DNA from: PALSA-129 sp963842505
Lineage (GTDB): Bacteria; Acidobacteriota; Terriglobia; Bryobacterales; Bryobacteraceae
NCBI GenBank assembly: GCA_963842505.1
Contig: CAWJGZ010000001.1
Location: forward strand, 620,001 to 684,000
Reading direction: 5' to 3'
Length of the DNA: 64,000 bases
Part shown: piece by piece, positions 7,887 to 15,378 of the stretch
Layout: every line of letters starts with the position of its first letter
Numbering within the stretch: the first letter of the stretch is position 1
Program-made: the position numbers and the translations under genes
The notes under the pieces: generated by a model
The model's database searches: none
What the model saw: only the letters and a program-made list of their open reading frames with translations
What the model was told of the DNA's origin: nothing

Positions 7887-7916
7887 TTGACTTAGGCGGG
7901 CGTCGCCCGCTATTCT
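7887..7916 (+). promoter_or_regulatory. Sigma-70-like promoter of the lysine operon
   Basis: TTGACT (7887-7892), an 18-nt spacer, then TATTCT (7911-7916). The predicted start near 7923 falls exactly at the 5' edge of the riboswitch aptamer, which supports both calls. Confidence 0.65.
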
Positions 7917-8085
7917 GAAGCTTCTGGTAGAGGTGCGGCAGCCATGAGTAGCCGGGATGGCGTTCCGATTGCGCTTCGGAAGCCCGGACCAAAGGGGCTG
8001 GCAGTTTCCGCCGAAACCGATTGGGGAGCTCAATCCCATTGCGGTTGGGGAGTCAGGCTAATACCTGCCCACTGTCACTCGTTTC
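7917..8085 (+). promoter_or_regulatory. Lysine riboswitch (L box)
   Basis: The 250-nt leader before dapE carries the conserved L-box segments in the right order: AGAGGTGCG (7929-7937), GAGTA at 7946-7950, GGAAG about 30 nt later, AAAGGGG, GCCGAAA, and the closing ACTGTCAC at 8071-8078. These match the core of the bacterial lysine aptamer as known from Bacillus lysC. Lysine binding would shut down the downstream dapE-asd-lysC-dapB-dapA-dapD genes. The expression platform (about 8086-8165, GC-rich, ending in a C/T-rich tract) is not resolved, so whether it acts on transcription or translation is open. A covariance-model search against the Rfam lysine family would settle the call. Confidence 0.88.
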
Positions 8086-8175
8086 TCAGGCGGGTGGAGC
8101 GCTATCGGGATTGAAGACGCGCCAGTCGATCGGCCGCCCCCTCCTTTCTCCTTAGTCTCCCCCAAGGTTCACGGA

Positions 8176-9186
8176 ATGAATGTCATTGAGCTTACGCGCG
8201 CGCTGATCGATATCGAATCGATTACCAACAACGAAGAACGGATCGGCAACTTTCTGTTTGAATGCCTGGCCCGGCTGGCCGCGAAGTATGACGGCCACGT
8301 GGAGCGCATGGAAGTGGAGCCCCGGCGCTTCAATCTCTTCGCGCAGTGGGGCGAACGGCTGGACGTCACTCTGTCGACTCACATGGATACGGTGCCGCCG
8401 TTTTTCGCGTCCGGCGAGGACGAGGAAAACATCTGGGGACGCGGCGCGTGCGACGCCAAGGGCATCATTGCTTCAATGGTGGCGGCCGTTGAGGCGCTGC
8501 TCGAAGCGGGCCAGCGGTCCATCGGCCTGCTGTTGGTGGTGGGTGAAGAACGCAACAGCGCCGGTGCGGCGCGGGCGGCCGCCGATCCGCGTGGCTCGCG
8601 CTACATCGTCAACGGCGAACCAACCGGAAACAAGCTGGCGCTGGGTTCCAAGGGCGCGCTGCGGTACGAAGTGGCGGCAAGCGGAAAGATGGCGCACTCG
8701 GCCTACCCGGAGCTGGGCGATTCCGCAATTCACAAGCTGATCGATGCGCTCAGCGCCATCCGGCGCATTCCGCTGCCGGTCGACGAACTGCTGGGGCCCA
8801 GCACTCTCAACATCGGCACGATCTCCGGCGGGCGAGCGCCCAACGTCATGGCGGACGAAGCTCACGCCGACATCATGATTCGGCTGGTGGGCGATTCCTC
8901 CGCAACCAAAGCAGCGCTGGCCAAGGCGGTTCAGGGGCTGGCGGAACTGCGCGAGGTGATCGAAATTCCGGCCGTGCGGCTGAGCGCGGTGGATGGCATT
9001 CCCTCCACGGTGGTCGCTTTCACCACCGATATTCCGGCGTTCAACGGCCAATGGGGCGAACCGTTTCTGATCGGCCCCGGGTCGATTCATGTGGCGCACA
9101 CGCTGGAGGAACGCGTGGCCAAACGCGAGTTAGCGGAAGCAGTCGAAATCTATCAACGAATCGTCAGACACTTATGCAAACTTTAG
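8176..9186 (+). CDS. dapE: M20 metallopeptidase, probable succinyl-diaminopimelate desuccinylase
   Basis: 336 aa M20 dinuclear-zinc hydrolase. Metal and catalytic residues are in place: His69/Asp71 in 'STHMDTVPP', Asp93 in 'GRGACDAKG', and Glu124-Glu125 in 'GEERNSAG'. A dimerisation domain follows ('GKMAHSAYPELGDSAI'). By motif alone it could be an ArgE/DapE/LysK-type deacylase. Its place as first gene of a riboswitch-controlled dap operon that also holds dapD makes N-succinyl-LL-diaminopimelate desuccinylase the best call. The next start codon overlaps its 3' end by 13 nt. Confidence 0.8.
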   Translation: MNVIELTRALIDIESITNNEERIGNFLFECLARLAAKYDGHVERMEVEPRRFNLFAQWGERLDVTLSTHMDTVPPFFASGEDEENIWGRGACDAKGIIASMVAAVEALLEAGQRSIGLLLVVGEERNSAGAARAAADPRGSRYIVNGEPTGNKLALGSKGALRYEVAASGKMAHSAYPELGDSAIHKLIDALSAIRRIPLPVDELLGPSTLNIGTISGGRAPNVMADEAHADIMIRLVGDSSATKAALAKAVQGLAELREVIEIPAVRLSAVDGIPSTVVAFTTDIPAFNGQWGEPFLIGPGSIHVAHTLEERVAKRELAEAVEIYQRIVRHLCKL

Positions 9187-10223
9187 AAGTAGGCATCCTC
9201 GGCGCCACCGGCATGGTGGGCCAACATTTTATTAAGTTCTTACAAGGGCACCCGTGGTTCAACCTCACTTGGCTGGGCGCGAGCGACCGCTCGGCCGGCA
9301 AGCGCTACCGCGACGCCATGACGTGGCACCTGGCGGGCGGGCTGCCCGATTCGGTGGCGGACTTGACGGTGGAAGATTGCAAACCGGGCAACGCGCCGCA
9401 CCTGCTGTTTTCGGCCATGGATGCGTCGGTCGCCACCGACATCGAGCGGGCTTTTGCGCAAGCCGGCCACGTGGTGGTTTCCAATTCGCGCAATCATCGC
9501 ATGGAGCGGGACGTTCCGCTGCTGATTCCGGAAGTCAATCCGGACCACCTCAAGCTCATTCCCGGCCAGCAGCGCGCGCGCGGATGGAAAGGGCAGATCG
9601 TCACCAACCCCAACTGCTCCACCATCGTGCTCACCATGGGCCTGGCGCCGCTGAAGCAGTTCGGCATCACGCGCATCGTCACCACCACCATGCAGGCCAT
9701 CTCAGGCGCCGGTTATCCGGGCGTTGCGTCGATGGACATTGTCGGCAACGTAATTCCGTTCATTGGCGGCGAAGAAGAAAAGATGCAGCAGGAAACCCAG
9801 AAGATTCTGGGCGAGTTTCGAGACGACCACATTGAGCCGCTGGCGGCCAAGGTGAGCGCGCATTGCAACCGCGTGCCAGTGGTGGACGGCCACACGGTGA
9901 CGGTCTCGGTGGAGTTCTCTTCGAAGCCCACCGAGGCGGACATGCGGCATGCGTTTGACATTTTCAAGGGCCTGCCGCAGGAGCGCGGGCTTCCGAGTGC
10001 GCCGCCGCGGCCGGTGATCTACCTGGAAGAAGCCGACCGGCCGCAGCCGCGCAAAGACGCCGGCCGCGGCCGCGGCATGACAACCTGCGTGGGACGCCTG
10101 CGCGCCTGTCCGGTGCTCGACTATAAATTCGTCGCGCTGAGCCACAACACCGTGCGCGGCGCCGCGGGGGCGGCTGTTCTGAACGCCGAACTGATGCTCT
10201 CGCAAGGGATGCTGGACCGATGA
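9174..10223 (+). CDS. asd: Aspartate-semialdehyde dehydrogenase
   Basis: 349 aa from the ATG at 9174, where the protein begins 'MQTLEVGILGATGMVG', an NADP-binding motif. It reduces aspartyl-phosphate to aspartate semialdehyde. The active-site Cys148 is in 'NPNCSTI' and the His240 in 'VPVVDGHTV'. Length and the 'GGEEEKMQQET' segment fit the archaeal/fungal-type branch of Asd that many acidobacteria carry. It overlaps dapE by 13 nt and lysC by 4 nt, so it is translated as part of the operon. Confidence 0.95.
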   Translation: MQTLEVGILGATGMVGQHFIKFLQGHPWFNLTWLGASDRSAGKRYRDAMTWHLAGGLPDSVADLTVEDCKPGNAPHLLFSAMDASVATDIERAFAQAGHVVVSNSRNHRMERDVPLLIPEVNPDHLKLIPGQQRARGWKGQIVTNPNCSTIVLTMGLAPLKQFGITRIVTTTMQAISGAGYPGVASMDIVGNVIPFIGGEEEKMQQETQKILGEFRDDHIEPLAAKVSAHCNRVPVVDGHTVTVSVEFSSKPTEADMRHAFDIFKGLPQERGLPSAPPRPVIYLEEADRPQPRKDAGRGRGMTTCVGRLRACPVLDYKFVALSHNTVRGAAGAAVLNAELMLSQGMLDR

Positions 10224-11611
10224 TCGTCATGAAGTTTGGCGGCTCGTCGCTGGAATCGGCAGCCGCTATCGAACGCGTCGCGGGCATTGTGAAAGCGCGC
10301 GAAGAGCGAAGGCCGGTGGTGGTGGTCTCGGCCATGGGGAAGACCACCAACCGCCTGCTGGCGATCGCCGCCGCCGCGATCGAAGGCCGCCGCGACGATT
10401 ACATCCGCCAGATTCACGATCTGCGCGATTACCATTCCCGCGAGGCGCGGCAGGTGGTGCCGCTCCAGGAGCGCGCCGGTCTGGACCGCTTCCTGGACGA
10501 GCATTTCCAGGAGCTGACGGAGCTGGTCAAGGGACTGGCGGTGCTGGGCGAACTGACGCCGCGATCGGTGGACGCCATTTCCAGTTACGGCGAGCGGCTT
10601 TCCAGCTACATCGTGACGCTGGCGTTCCGCCACTTTGGAATGGCGGCCACGCACTTGGATGCGCGCGAGGTGGTGATCACCGACAAGCGGCATACGCAGG
10701 CCACGCCCGATTTCCCGGAGACTTACCGGCGGCTGGCCCATGCGATTCCGCCGACGGCGGAGAAGTCGGTGGTGGTGATGGGCGGCTTCATTGCCTCGAC
10801 ACTGGATGGCGTCACGACCACGCTGGGGCGCGGCGGCTCCGATTTCAGCGCCTCGATCGTGGGGGCGGGCATCGGCGCGGAGGAAATCCAGATTTGGACG
10901 GATGTCGACGGCATGCTGACGACCGACCCGACCATTTTGCCGGGCGGGCATCGCGTCAAAAAGATTTCCTTCGCCGAAGCCGCCGAGCTGGCTTATTTCG
11001 GCGCCAAGGTGCTGCACCCGGCGACGGTGGTTCCGGCGGTGGAAAAGAACATTCCCGTGCTGATCCTCAACTCGCGGCGGCCGGATGTGGCCGGCACGCG
11101 CATCACGGCCGAAGCGGTGCCATGCGCCAACGTGGTCAAGTCGATCGCCTGCAAGCGCAAGATCACGCTGGTGAATATTCAGTCCACGCGCATGCTGATG
11201 GCGCACGGATTCCTGCGCCGCATCTTCGACGTCTTCGACCGCTTCGAAACCCCGGTGGATATGGTGGCAACTTCGGAGGTCAGCGTCTCGCTGACCATCG
11301 ACAATGCCGCCAGCATCGACCCCATTCTCTCCGAGCTGCGCCAGTTCGCCGAGCCGTCGGTGGAGCACGGCAATGTGATCGTGTGCCTGGTGGGCGATAA
11401 CATTCGATACACTCCAGGAGTGGCGCGCCGCGTGTTCATGGCCCTCGACGGCATCAACATCCGCATGATTTCGCAGGGCGCTTCGCTGCTCAACATCAGT
11501 TTCGTGGTGGCGGAAGCCGACCTGCGGCCCACTGTGGAGGCGCTCGACCGCGAATTTTTCTCGACCCTCGATCCCGACGTCTTCGAACGCAATGAGGCCG
11601 TGCATGCCTGA
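10220..11611 (+). CDS. lysC: Aspartate kinase
   Basis: 463 aa. It phosphorylates aspartate, the committed step of the aspartate family. The N-terminal 'VMKFGGSSLESA' is the kinase signature; 'TTLGRGGSDFSA' and 'VDGMLTTDP' are further conserved kinase segments. Two C-terminal ACT-type modules follow (about residues 310-455: 'VNIQSTRMLMAHGFLRR', 'VCLVGDNIRYTPGVARRVF'), the usual site of feedback by lysine or threonine. It overlaps asd by 4 nt and its stop lies inside the dapB start. Confidence 0.96.
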   Translation: MIVMKFGGSSLESAAAIERVAGIVKAREERRPVVVVSAMGKTTNRLLAIAAAAIEGRRDDYIRQIHDLRDYHSREARQVVPLQERAGLDRFLDEHFQELTELVKGLAVLGELTPRSVDAISSYGERLSSYIVTLAFRHFGMAATHLDAREVVITDKRHTQATPDFPETYRRLAHAIPPTAEKSVVVMGGFIASTLDGVTTTLGRGGSDFSASIVGAGIGAEEIQIWTDVDGMLTTDPTILPGGHRVKKISFAEAAELAYFGAKVLHPATVVPAVEKNIPVLILNSRRPDVAGTRITAEAVPCANVVKSIACKRKITLVNIQSTRMLMAHGFLRRIFDVFDRFETPVDMVATSEVSVSLTIDNAASIDPILSELRQFAEPSVEHGNVIVCLVGDNIRYTPGVARRVFMALDGINIRMISQGASLLNISFVVAEADLRPTVEALDREFFSTLDPDVFERNEAVHA

Positions 11612-12305
11612 GCCGCGCCGCCTCGCCATTGTGGGTTACGGCAAGATGGGCCGGCTGATTGAGCAGCTTGCGCCGGAATACGGTTTCCTGGTGGCGCTCA
11701 AGCTGGATGAGTTCAACAACGCCGGCTTCGACGGACTGACGGCGGAGAATTTCCGCGGGATCGACGTGGCCATCGACTTTTCCATTCCCGCGGCGGTGCG
11801 CGGCAACGTGGAAGGCATAGCCGCGCTGGGCGTCAACATGGTGATCGGGACCACGGGATGGCAGGAGCAGGCGGATGCGGTGAAGCGGGCGGTGGAAGCG
11901 AACGGCATCGGGCTGGTCTGGAGCCCCAACTATTCGATCGGCGTGAATGCCTTCTTCCGCCTGGTCAGCGAGGCCGCGCGGCTGCTCGAGAAGCAGCCGG
12001 AATACGGCGCCTGGGCGTGGGAGATTCATCATTCGGCCAAGAAGGACGCGCCCTCCGGCACGCTGCTCAAGCTGGTGGAGGAAATGAAGAAGGCCGGCTA
12101 CACGCGCGCGATTTCGACCGCCAGCAACCGGGCCGGCGCGCATCCGGGCACGCACGAAATTGGTTTTGATTCTTCCGCCGATACCATTACGCTGCGCCAC
12201 ACGGCGCGCAGCCGCGAAGGATTTGCGCGCGGCGCGCTGCAGGCCGCCAGGTGGGTGGTTGGGAAGAAAGGCTTTCACGAGTTCGCGGAAATTGTATTCA
12301 CCTAA
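11604..12305 (+). CDS. dapB: 4-hydroxy-tetrahydrodipicolinate reductase
   Basis: 233 aa from the ATG at 11604 (an in-frame ATG 12 nt earlier is possible). It reduces HTPA to tetrahydrodipicolinate with NAD(P)H. Seen: nucleotide-binding 'IVGYGKMGRL', the 'VIGTTGW' segment, 'SPNYSIGVNAFFRL', the catalytic 'EIHHSAKKDAPSGT', and the C-terminal 'HTARSREGFARGAL'. The start overlaps the lysC stop. An 81-bp gap with a repeat remnant then separates it from dapA. Confidence 0.94.
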   Translation: MPEPRRLAIVGYGKMGRLIEQLAPEYGFLVALKLDEFNNAGFDGLTAENFRGIDVAIDFSIPAAVRGNVEGIAALGVNMVIGTTGWQEQADAVKRAVEANGIGLVWSPNYSIGVNAFFRLVSEAARLLEKQPEYGAWAWEIHHSAKKDAPSGTLLKLVEEMKKAGYTRAISTASNRAGAHPGTHEIGFDSSADTITLRHTARSREGFARGALQAARWVVGKKGFHEFAEIVFT

Positions 12306-12330
12306 CCGTCGCGACCGTATTCACCAATCC

Positions 12331-12356
12331 GAGCCGCGAACGTAAGAGAGCGGAGG
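12331..12356 (+). repeat. Palindromic repeat half, family A variant
   Basis: 26-nt segment beginning GAGCCGCGAACG in the dapB-dapA gap. It matches the reverse complement of 19110-19135 at 24 of 26 positions and is a diverged relative of the 7765 arm. Its end overlaps purine-rich sequence before dapA. Confidence 0.6.
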
Positions 12357-12386
12357 AGTTGGGATCTTTTTTTGAGGAGGTGGAAC

Positions 12387-13283
12387 ATGTTTACAGGATG
12401 TGGCACCGCGCTGGTGACGCCGTTCCGGCGCGACCTTTCCTTGGATGAAGAGACTTTGCGCAAGCTGGTGCAACGCCAGATCGCGGCCGGGATCAACTTC
12501 CTGGTGCCGTGCGGGACCACTGGCGAAAGCCCCACGCTGACGCGGGCGGAACATCTGCGCGTGGCGCAAATTACGATGGAGGAAGCGCGCGGCAAAGTGC
12601 CGGTGCTGGCCGGCGCGGGCGGATACAACACCCGCGAGGTGATCGAACTGGCGCAGGAGTTGGAGCGGATGGGCGCCGACGGCATCCTTTCCGTCACTCC
12701 TTATTACAACAAGCCCACGCAGGAAGGCCTGTTCCAGCACTACCAGGCGATCGCCGGCGCCACCCGCCTGCCGATCGTGGTTTACAGCGTGCAGGGACGC
12801 ACCGGGGTCAACGTGGAACCGGCCACGCTGGCGCGGTTGGCGCGCATCTCCAACATCGTGGGGGTGAAGGAAGCGTCGGGAAATATCGGGCAGATGGCCA
12901 ACGTGATCCATGAAGTGCCGCCGCAGTTCGCGGTGCTTTCTGGTGACGACGCCATCACCATTCCGCTGATCGCGCTGGGCGGCCGAGGTATTATCTCCGT
13001 GGCTTCCAACGAAATTCCCGGCGAGATGACGCAGCTTGCGCAAGCCTGCCTGCGGGGCGATTTCGAAGCGGCGCGGCGCGTTCAAGCGCGGTTCCTGCCG
13101 CTGATGAACGTCAACTTCGTGGAGTCGAACCCGATTCCCGTGAAAGCGGCGATGGCGCTGATGGGCCTGCTGGAGCCGGTGTGGCGCCTGCCCATGTGCC
13201 CGCCGGCGGCGGCGAATCTGACGAAGATCGAAAAGGTGCTGGAAGCGGTGGGACTCGCCGGGAGCGTGCCGGTTGCGAACTGA
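12387..13283 (+). CDS. dapA: 4-hydroxy-tetrahydrodipicolinate synthase
   Basis: 298 aa. The ATG at 12387 has GAGGAGG a few bases upstream, one of the few strong ribosome binding sites here. It condenses pyruvate with aspartate semialdehyde. Conserved: 'PCGTTGESPTL', Tyr in 'SVTPYYNKPTQEGL', and the Schiff-base Lys in 'VGVKEASGNI'. It sits after dapB and its stop overlaps the dapD start by 11 nt. A separate ribosome binding site suggests its output may be set higher than that of the coupled genes before it. Confidence 0.96.
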   Translation: MFTGCGTALVTPFRRDLSLDEETLRKLVQRQIAAGINFLVPCGTTGESPTLTRAEHLRVAQITMEEARGKVPVLAGAGGYNTREVIELAQELERMGADGILSVTPYYNKPTQEGLFQHYQAIAGATRLPIVVYSVQGRTGVNVEPATLARLARISNIVGVKEASGNIGQMANVIHEVPPQFAVLSGDDAITIPLIALGGRGIISVASNEIPGEMTQLAQACLRGDFEAARRVQARFLPLMNVNFVESNPIPVKAAMALMGLLEPVWRLPMCPPAAANLTKIEKVLEAVGLAGSVPVAN

Positions 13284-14109
13284 GATCGAGCGCCTGTTCG
13301 ACGAGCCACCGGCGTTTTACGAAGACGCCCACTTCCAGCTCTTCGCCGAATTCAAAGCGGCGCTGAACGAAGGATTGATCCGCGCCGCCGAGCCGGACCC
13401 TTCCTCGCCAACGGGCTGGCGCGTGAATGCGTGGGTCAAGAAGGGCATTCTGCTGGGTTTCCGCATGGGCGGCGTGATCGACATGTCGGTGGACGAGCAC
13501 CGGCTGCCGTTCTTCGACAAGTCTACTTATCCCGTGAAGCACTTTACAGTGGAGAGTAAAGTACGGATTGTGCCGGGCGGGTCGAGCATCCGGGACGGCT
13601 GCTTCGTGGGCCAGGGCGTGACGTGCATGCCGCCCATGTATATCAACGCCGGGGCGTATGTGGACGATGGCACGATGGTGGATTCGCATGCGCTGGTGGG
13701 AAGCTGCGCGCAGGTGGGCAAGAACTGCCACATTTCGGCGGCCAGCCAGATCGGCGGCGTGCTGGAGCCGGTGGGCGCTCTGCCGGTGATCATCGAAGAT
13801 GATGTGCTGGTGGGCGGCAATTGCGGCGTCTACGAAGGCACGGTGGTGAAGCGGCGGGCGGTGTTGGGCACGGGCACGATTCTCAACCGGTCCACGCCGG
13901 TCTACGACCTGGTACGGCTGACGATATACCGCGCCACGGCTGACGACCCGCTGGTGATTCCGGAAGAGGCGGTGGTGATCGCGGGCACGCGCGCGGTTAC
14001 CAGCGGCCCCGGGAAAGACTGGGGGATTTCGGTGTATACGCCCGTGATCGTGAAGTATCGGGACGCGAAGACCGATACCAAGATTCAGTTGGAGGATTTG
14101 CTGCGGTAA
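13273..14109 (+). CDS. dapD: Tetrahydrodipicolinate N-succinyltransferase
   Basis: 278 aa, normal DapD length. The central part is a left-handed beta-helix of hexapeptide repeats ('GSSIRDGCFVGQGVTCMPP', 'GAYVDDGTMVDSHALVGSC', 'DDVLVGGNCGVYEG'), as in this succinyl-CoA-dependent transferase. The N-terminal region 'GWRVNAWVKKGILLGFR' is also DapD-like. It commits the pathway to the succinylase branch and pairs functionally with dapE. The start appears to be TTG at 13273, inside the dapA end. Confidence 0.95.
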   Translation: MRTEIERLFDEPPAFYEDAHFQLFAEFKAALNEGLIRAAEPDPSSPTGWRVNAWVKKGILLGFRMGGVIDMSVDEHRLPFFDKSTYPVKHFTVESKVRIVPGGSSIRDGCFVGQGVTCMPPMYINAGAYVDDGTMVDSHALVGSCAQVGKNCHISAASQIGGVLEPVGALPVIIEDDVLVGGNCGVYEGTVVKRRAVLGTGTILNRSTPVYDLVRLTIYRATADDPLVIPEEAVVIAGTRAVTSGPGKDWGISVYTPVIVKYRDAKTDTKIQLEDLLR

Positions 14110-14171
14110 GGCGGGAGTGCGCGGGCGCGGCGCCATGTTGCGTGACGCAATTCGGGTGCGCCACGCGGAAC

Positions 14172-14235
14172 AGAACCGCGAGCGTGAGCGAGCGGCCGCC
14201 ACGCAACCTGGGGCTCGCCGCTCGCGCACGCTCGA
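14172..14235. repeat. Palindromic repeat, family A, second copy
   Basis: The left arm (14172-14197) is identical to the left arm at 7765. The right arm, up to about 14235, is degraded (GCCGCTCGCGCACGCTCGAT). It lies between dapD and the LysR gene. Confidence 0.75.
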
Positions 14236-14294
14236 TGTGCCGTGCTGAGTAGATCGCGATACTCGCCCGATAACCGGCAGACGGACTGATCGAT

Positions 14295-14300
14295 TATAAT
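14295..14300 (+). promoter_or_regulatory. -10 box of the LysR gene
   Basis: A perfect TATAAT with 9 nt before the GTG start at 14310; no ribosome binding site fits in between. Leaderless transcription is likely. Confidence 0.5.
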
Positions 14301-14309
14301 GCCACTATC

Positions 14310-15236
14310 GTGCCGATCAATTTCCGGCAGCTCGAGGTTTTTCTGGCTGTTGCCGAGGCCAAGAGCTTCACGCGCGCCAGTCATGCGCTGTTTATCTCGC
14401 AATCCACGATCAGCCAGCATATTCGCGACCTCGAAGAGTCGCTGAACGTCAGGCTGTTCAATCGCAACCGGCGGAACGTGACACTCGCTCCGGCGGGGGA
14501 GAACCTGCTGGAGCACGGCGGCAAGATCTTCCGCATGCTCGAGGAGGCGGAGATCGCCGCTAAGACCAGGCGGGACCCGTACTGCGGCAAGCTTTCGTTC
14601 GGGTGCGCTTCGACAACGCTGCTGTATCATCTCCCCGAGATGCTGATCGATTATGCGCGCCGGTATCCTACCGTCGAACTGCACATTCGCAGCGGGATCA
14701 TTCAGGATGTGGCCCTCCAGTTGTGGTCGGGCGCTCTGGACCTCGCCCTGGTGGTACTGCCGCTGGCTTCTCCGGCAATCGAAAAAGTCGTGCTGTTTGA
14801 AGAACCTTTCGTGGGAGTCGTTCCCACGGGGCATCCGCTTGCCAGTAAGCTCAAACTGCGAATGCAGGACCTCGCGGGCGAACGGTTCATCCTTCCCGCG
14901 CAGGGCCAAAACACCAGGAAGCTAATTGACCGGTTTCTCTTCAAGGAACGGATCACCCCGCGCATCGCCATCGAACTGGCTGAAACCGAGGCAATCAAGG
15001 CTATGGTGGCGGGCGGCCTGGGCGTTTCGGTCCTGCCGCGAAGCGCGTTTCCCAATGCGCGCGCCGCCGAGGGCATGCGGATCTTCCCGATTCCCCGGAA
15101 GAGCCTCGAACGATCGCTGGCGGTGGTACATCCTAAACCGAAGCCGCTCCGGCCCGCGGCCGTGGCCTTGGTCGAAATGCTGCAGGCGCATTTTCACCGG
15201 ACGGCCATGGCGCCTTCGGCCGTCGCGTCCGACTAG
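14310..15236 (+). CDS. LysR-family transcriptional regulator
   Basis: 308 aa, typical LTTR. The N-terminal winged helix-turn-helix is 'FRQLEVFLAVAEAKSFTRASHALFISQSTISQHIRDLEESL' (residues about 5-45), followed by a linker helix and a periplasmic-binding-like effector domain ('GKLSFGCASTTLLYHLPEML', 'GLGVSVLPRSAF'). Start is GTG at 14310. No divergent partner gene is present, so the target is not suggested by context. CbbR/CysL-like members have this length, but the effector cannot be assigned. Confidence 0.92.
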   Translation: MPINFRQLEVFLAVAEAKSFTRASHALFISQSTISQHIRDLEESLNVRLFNRNRRNVTLAPAGENLLEHGGKIFRMLEEAEIAAKTRRDPYCGKLSFGCASTTLLYHLPEMLIDYARRYPTVELHIRSGIIQDVALQLWSGALDLALVVLPLASPAIEKVVLFEEPFVGVVPTGHPLASKLKLRMQDLAGERFILPAQGQNTRKLIDRFLFKERITPRIAIELAETEAIKAMVAGGLGVSVLPRSAFPNARAAEGMRIFPIPRKSLERSLAVVHPKPKPLRPAAVALVEMLQAHFHRTAMAPSAVASD

Positions 15237-15304
15237 CTGAGAGCCTCCCGGCGCGCCAAAAGCACCGGCCGAATTGCCATGAAAAACGCGGGCTGACGCC
15301 CACC

Positions 15305-15336
15305 GGTGGCGCCGGTGGTCTTGCCACCGGTGTCTT
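15305..15336. repeat. Palindromic repeat, family B, copy 1
   Basis: 32-bp segment with a 7-bp stem CCGGTGG / CCACCGG around the loop TCTTG. It matches 59956-59987 at 29 of 32 positions. Two of the three differences change one T-A pair to C-G, keeping the stem. It lies between two convergent genes. Confidence 0.75.
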
Positions 15337-15378
15337 AATTATGCGCGTAAGCGCTTTCCTGCCGGCCCTCGGCCATCC

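Noticed and set aside
7833..8039. Short minus-strand frame in the dapE leader
   Set aside because: The region is explained by the lysine riboswitch on the plus strand.
10121..11629. 502-codon open frame antisense to lysC
   Set aside because: Shadow frame; lysC has all family motifs.
12306..12386. Attenuator between dapB and dapA
   Set aside because: No leader peptide or paired terminator was found; the segment is a diverged repeat half plus a ribosome binding site.
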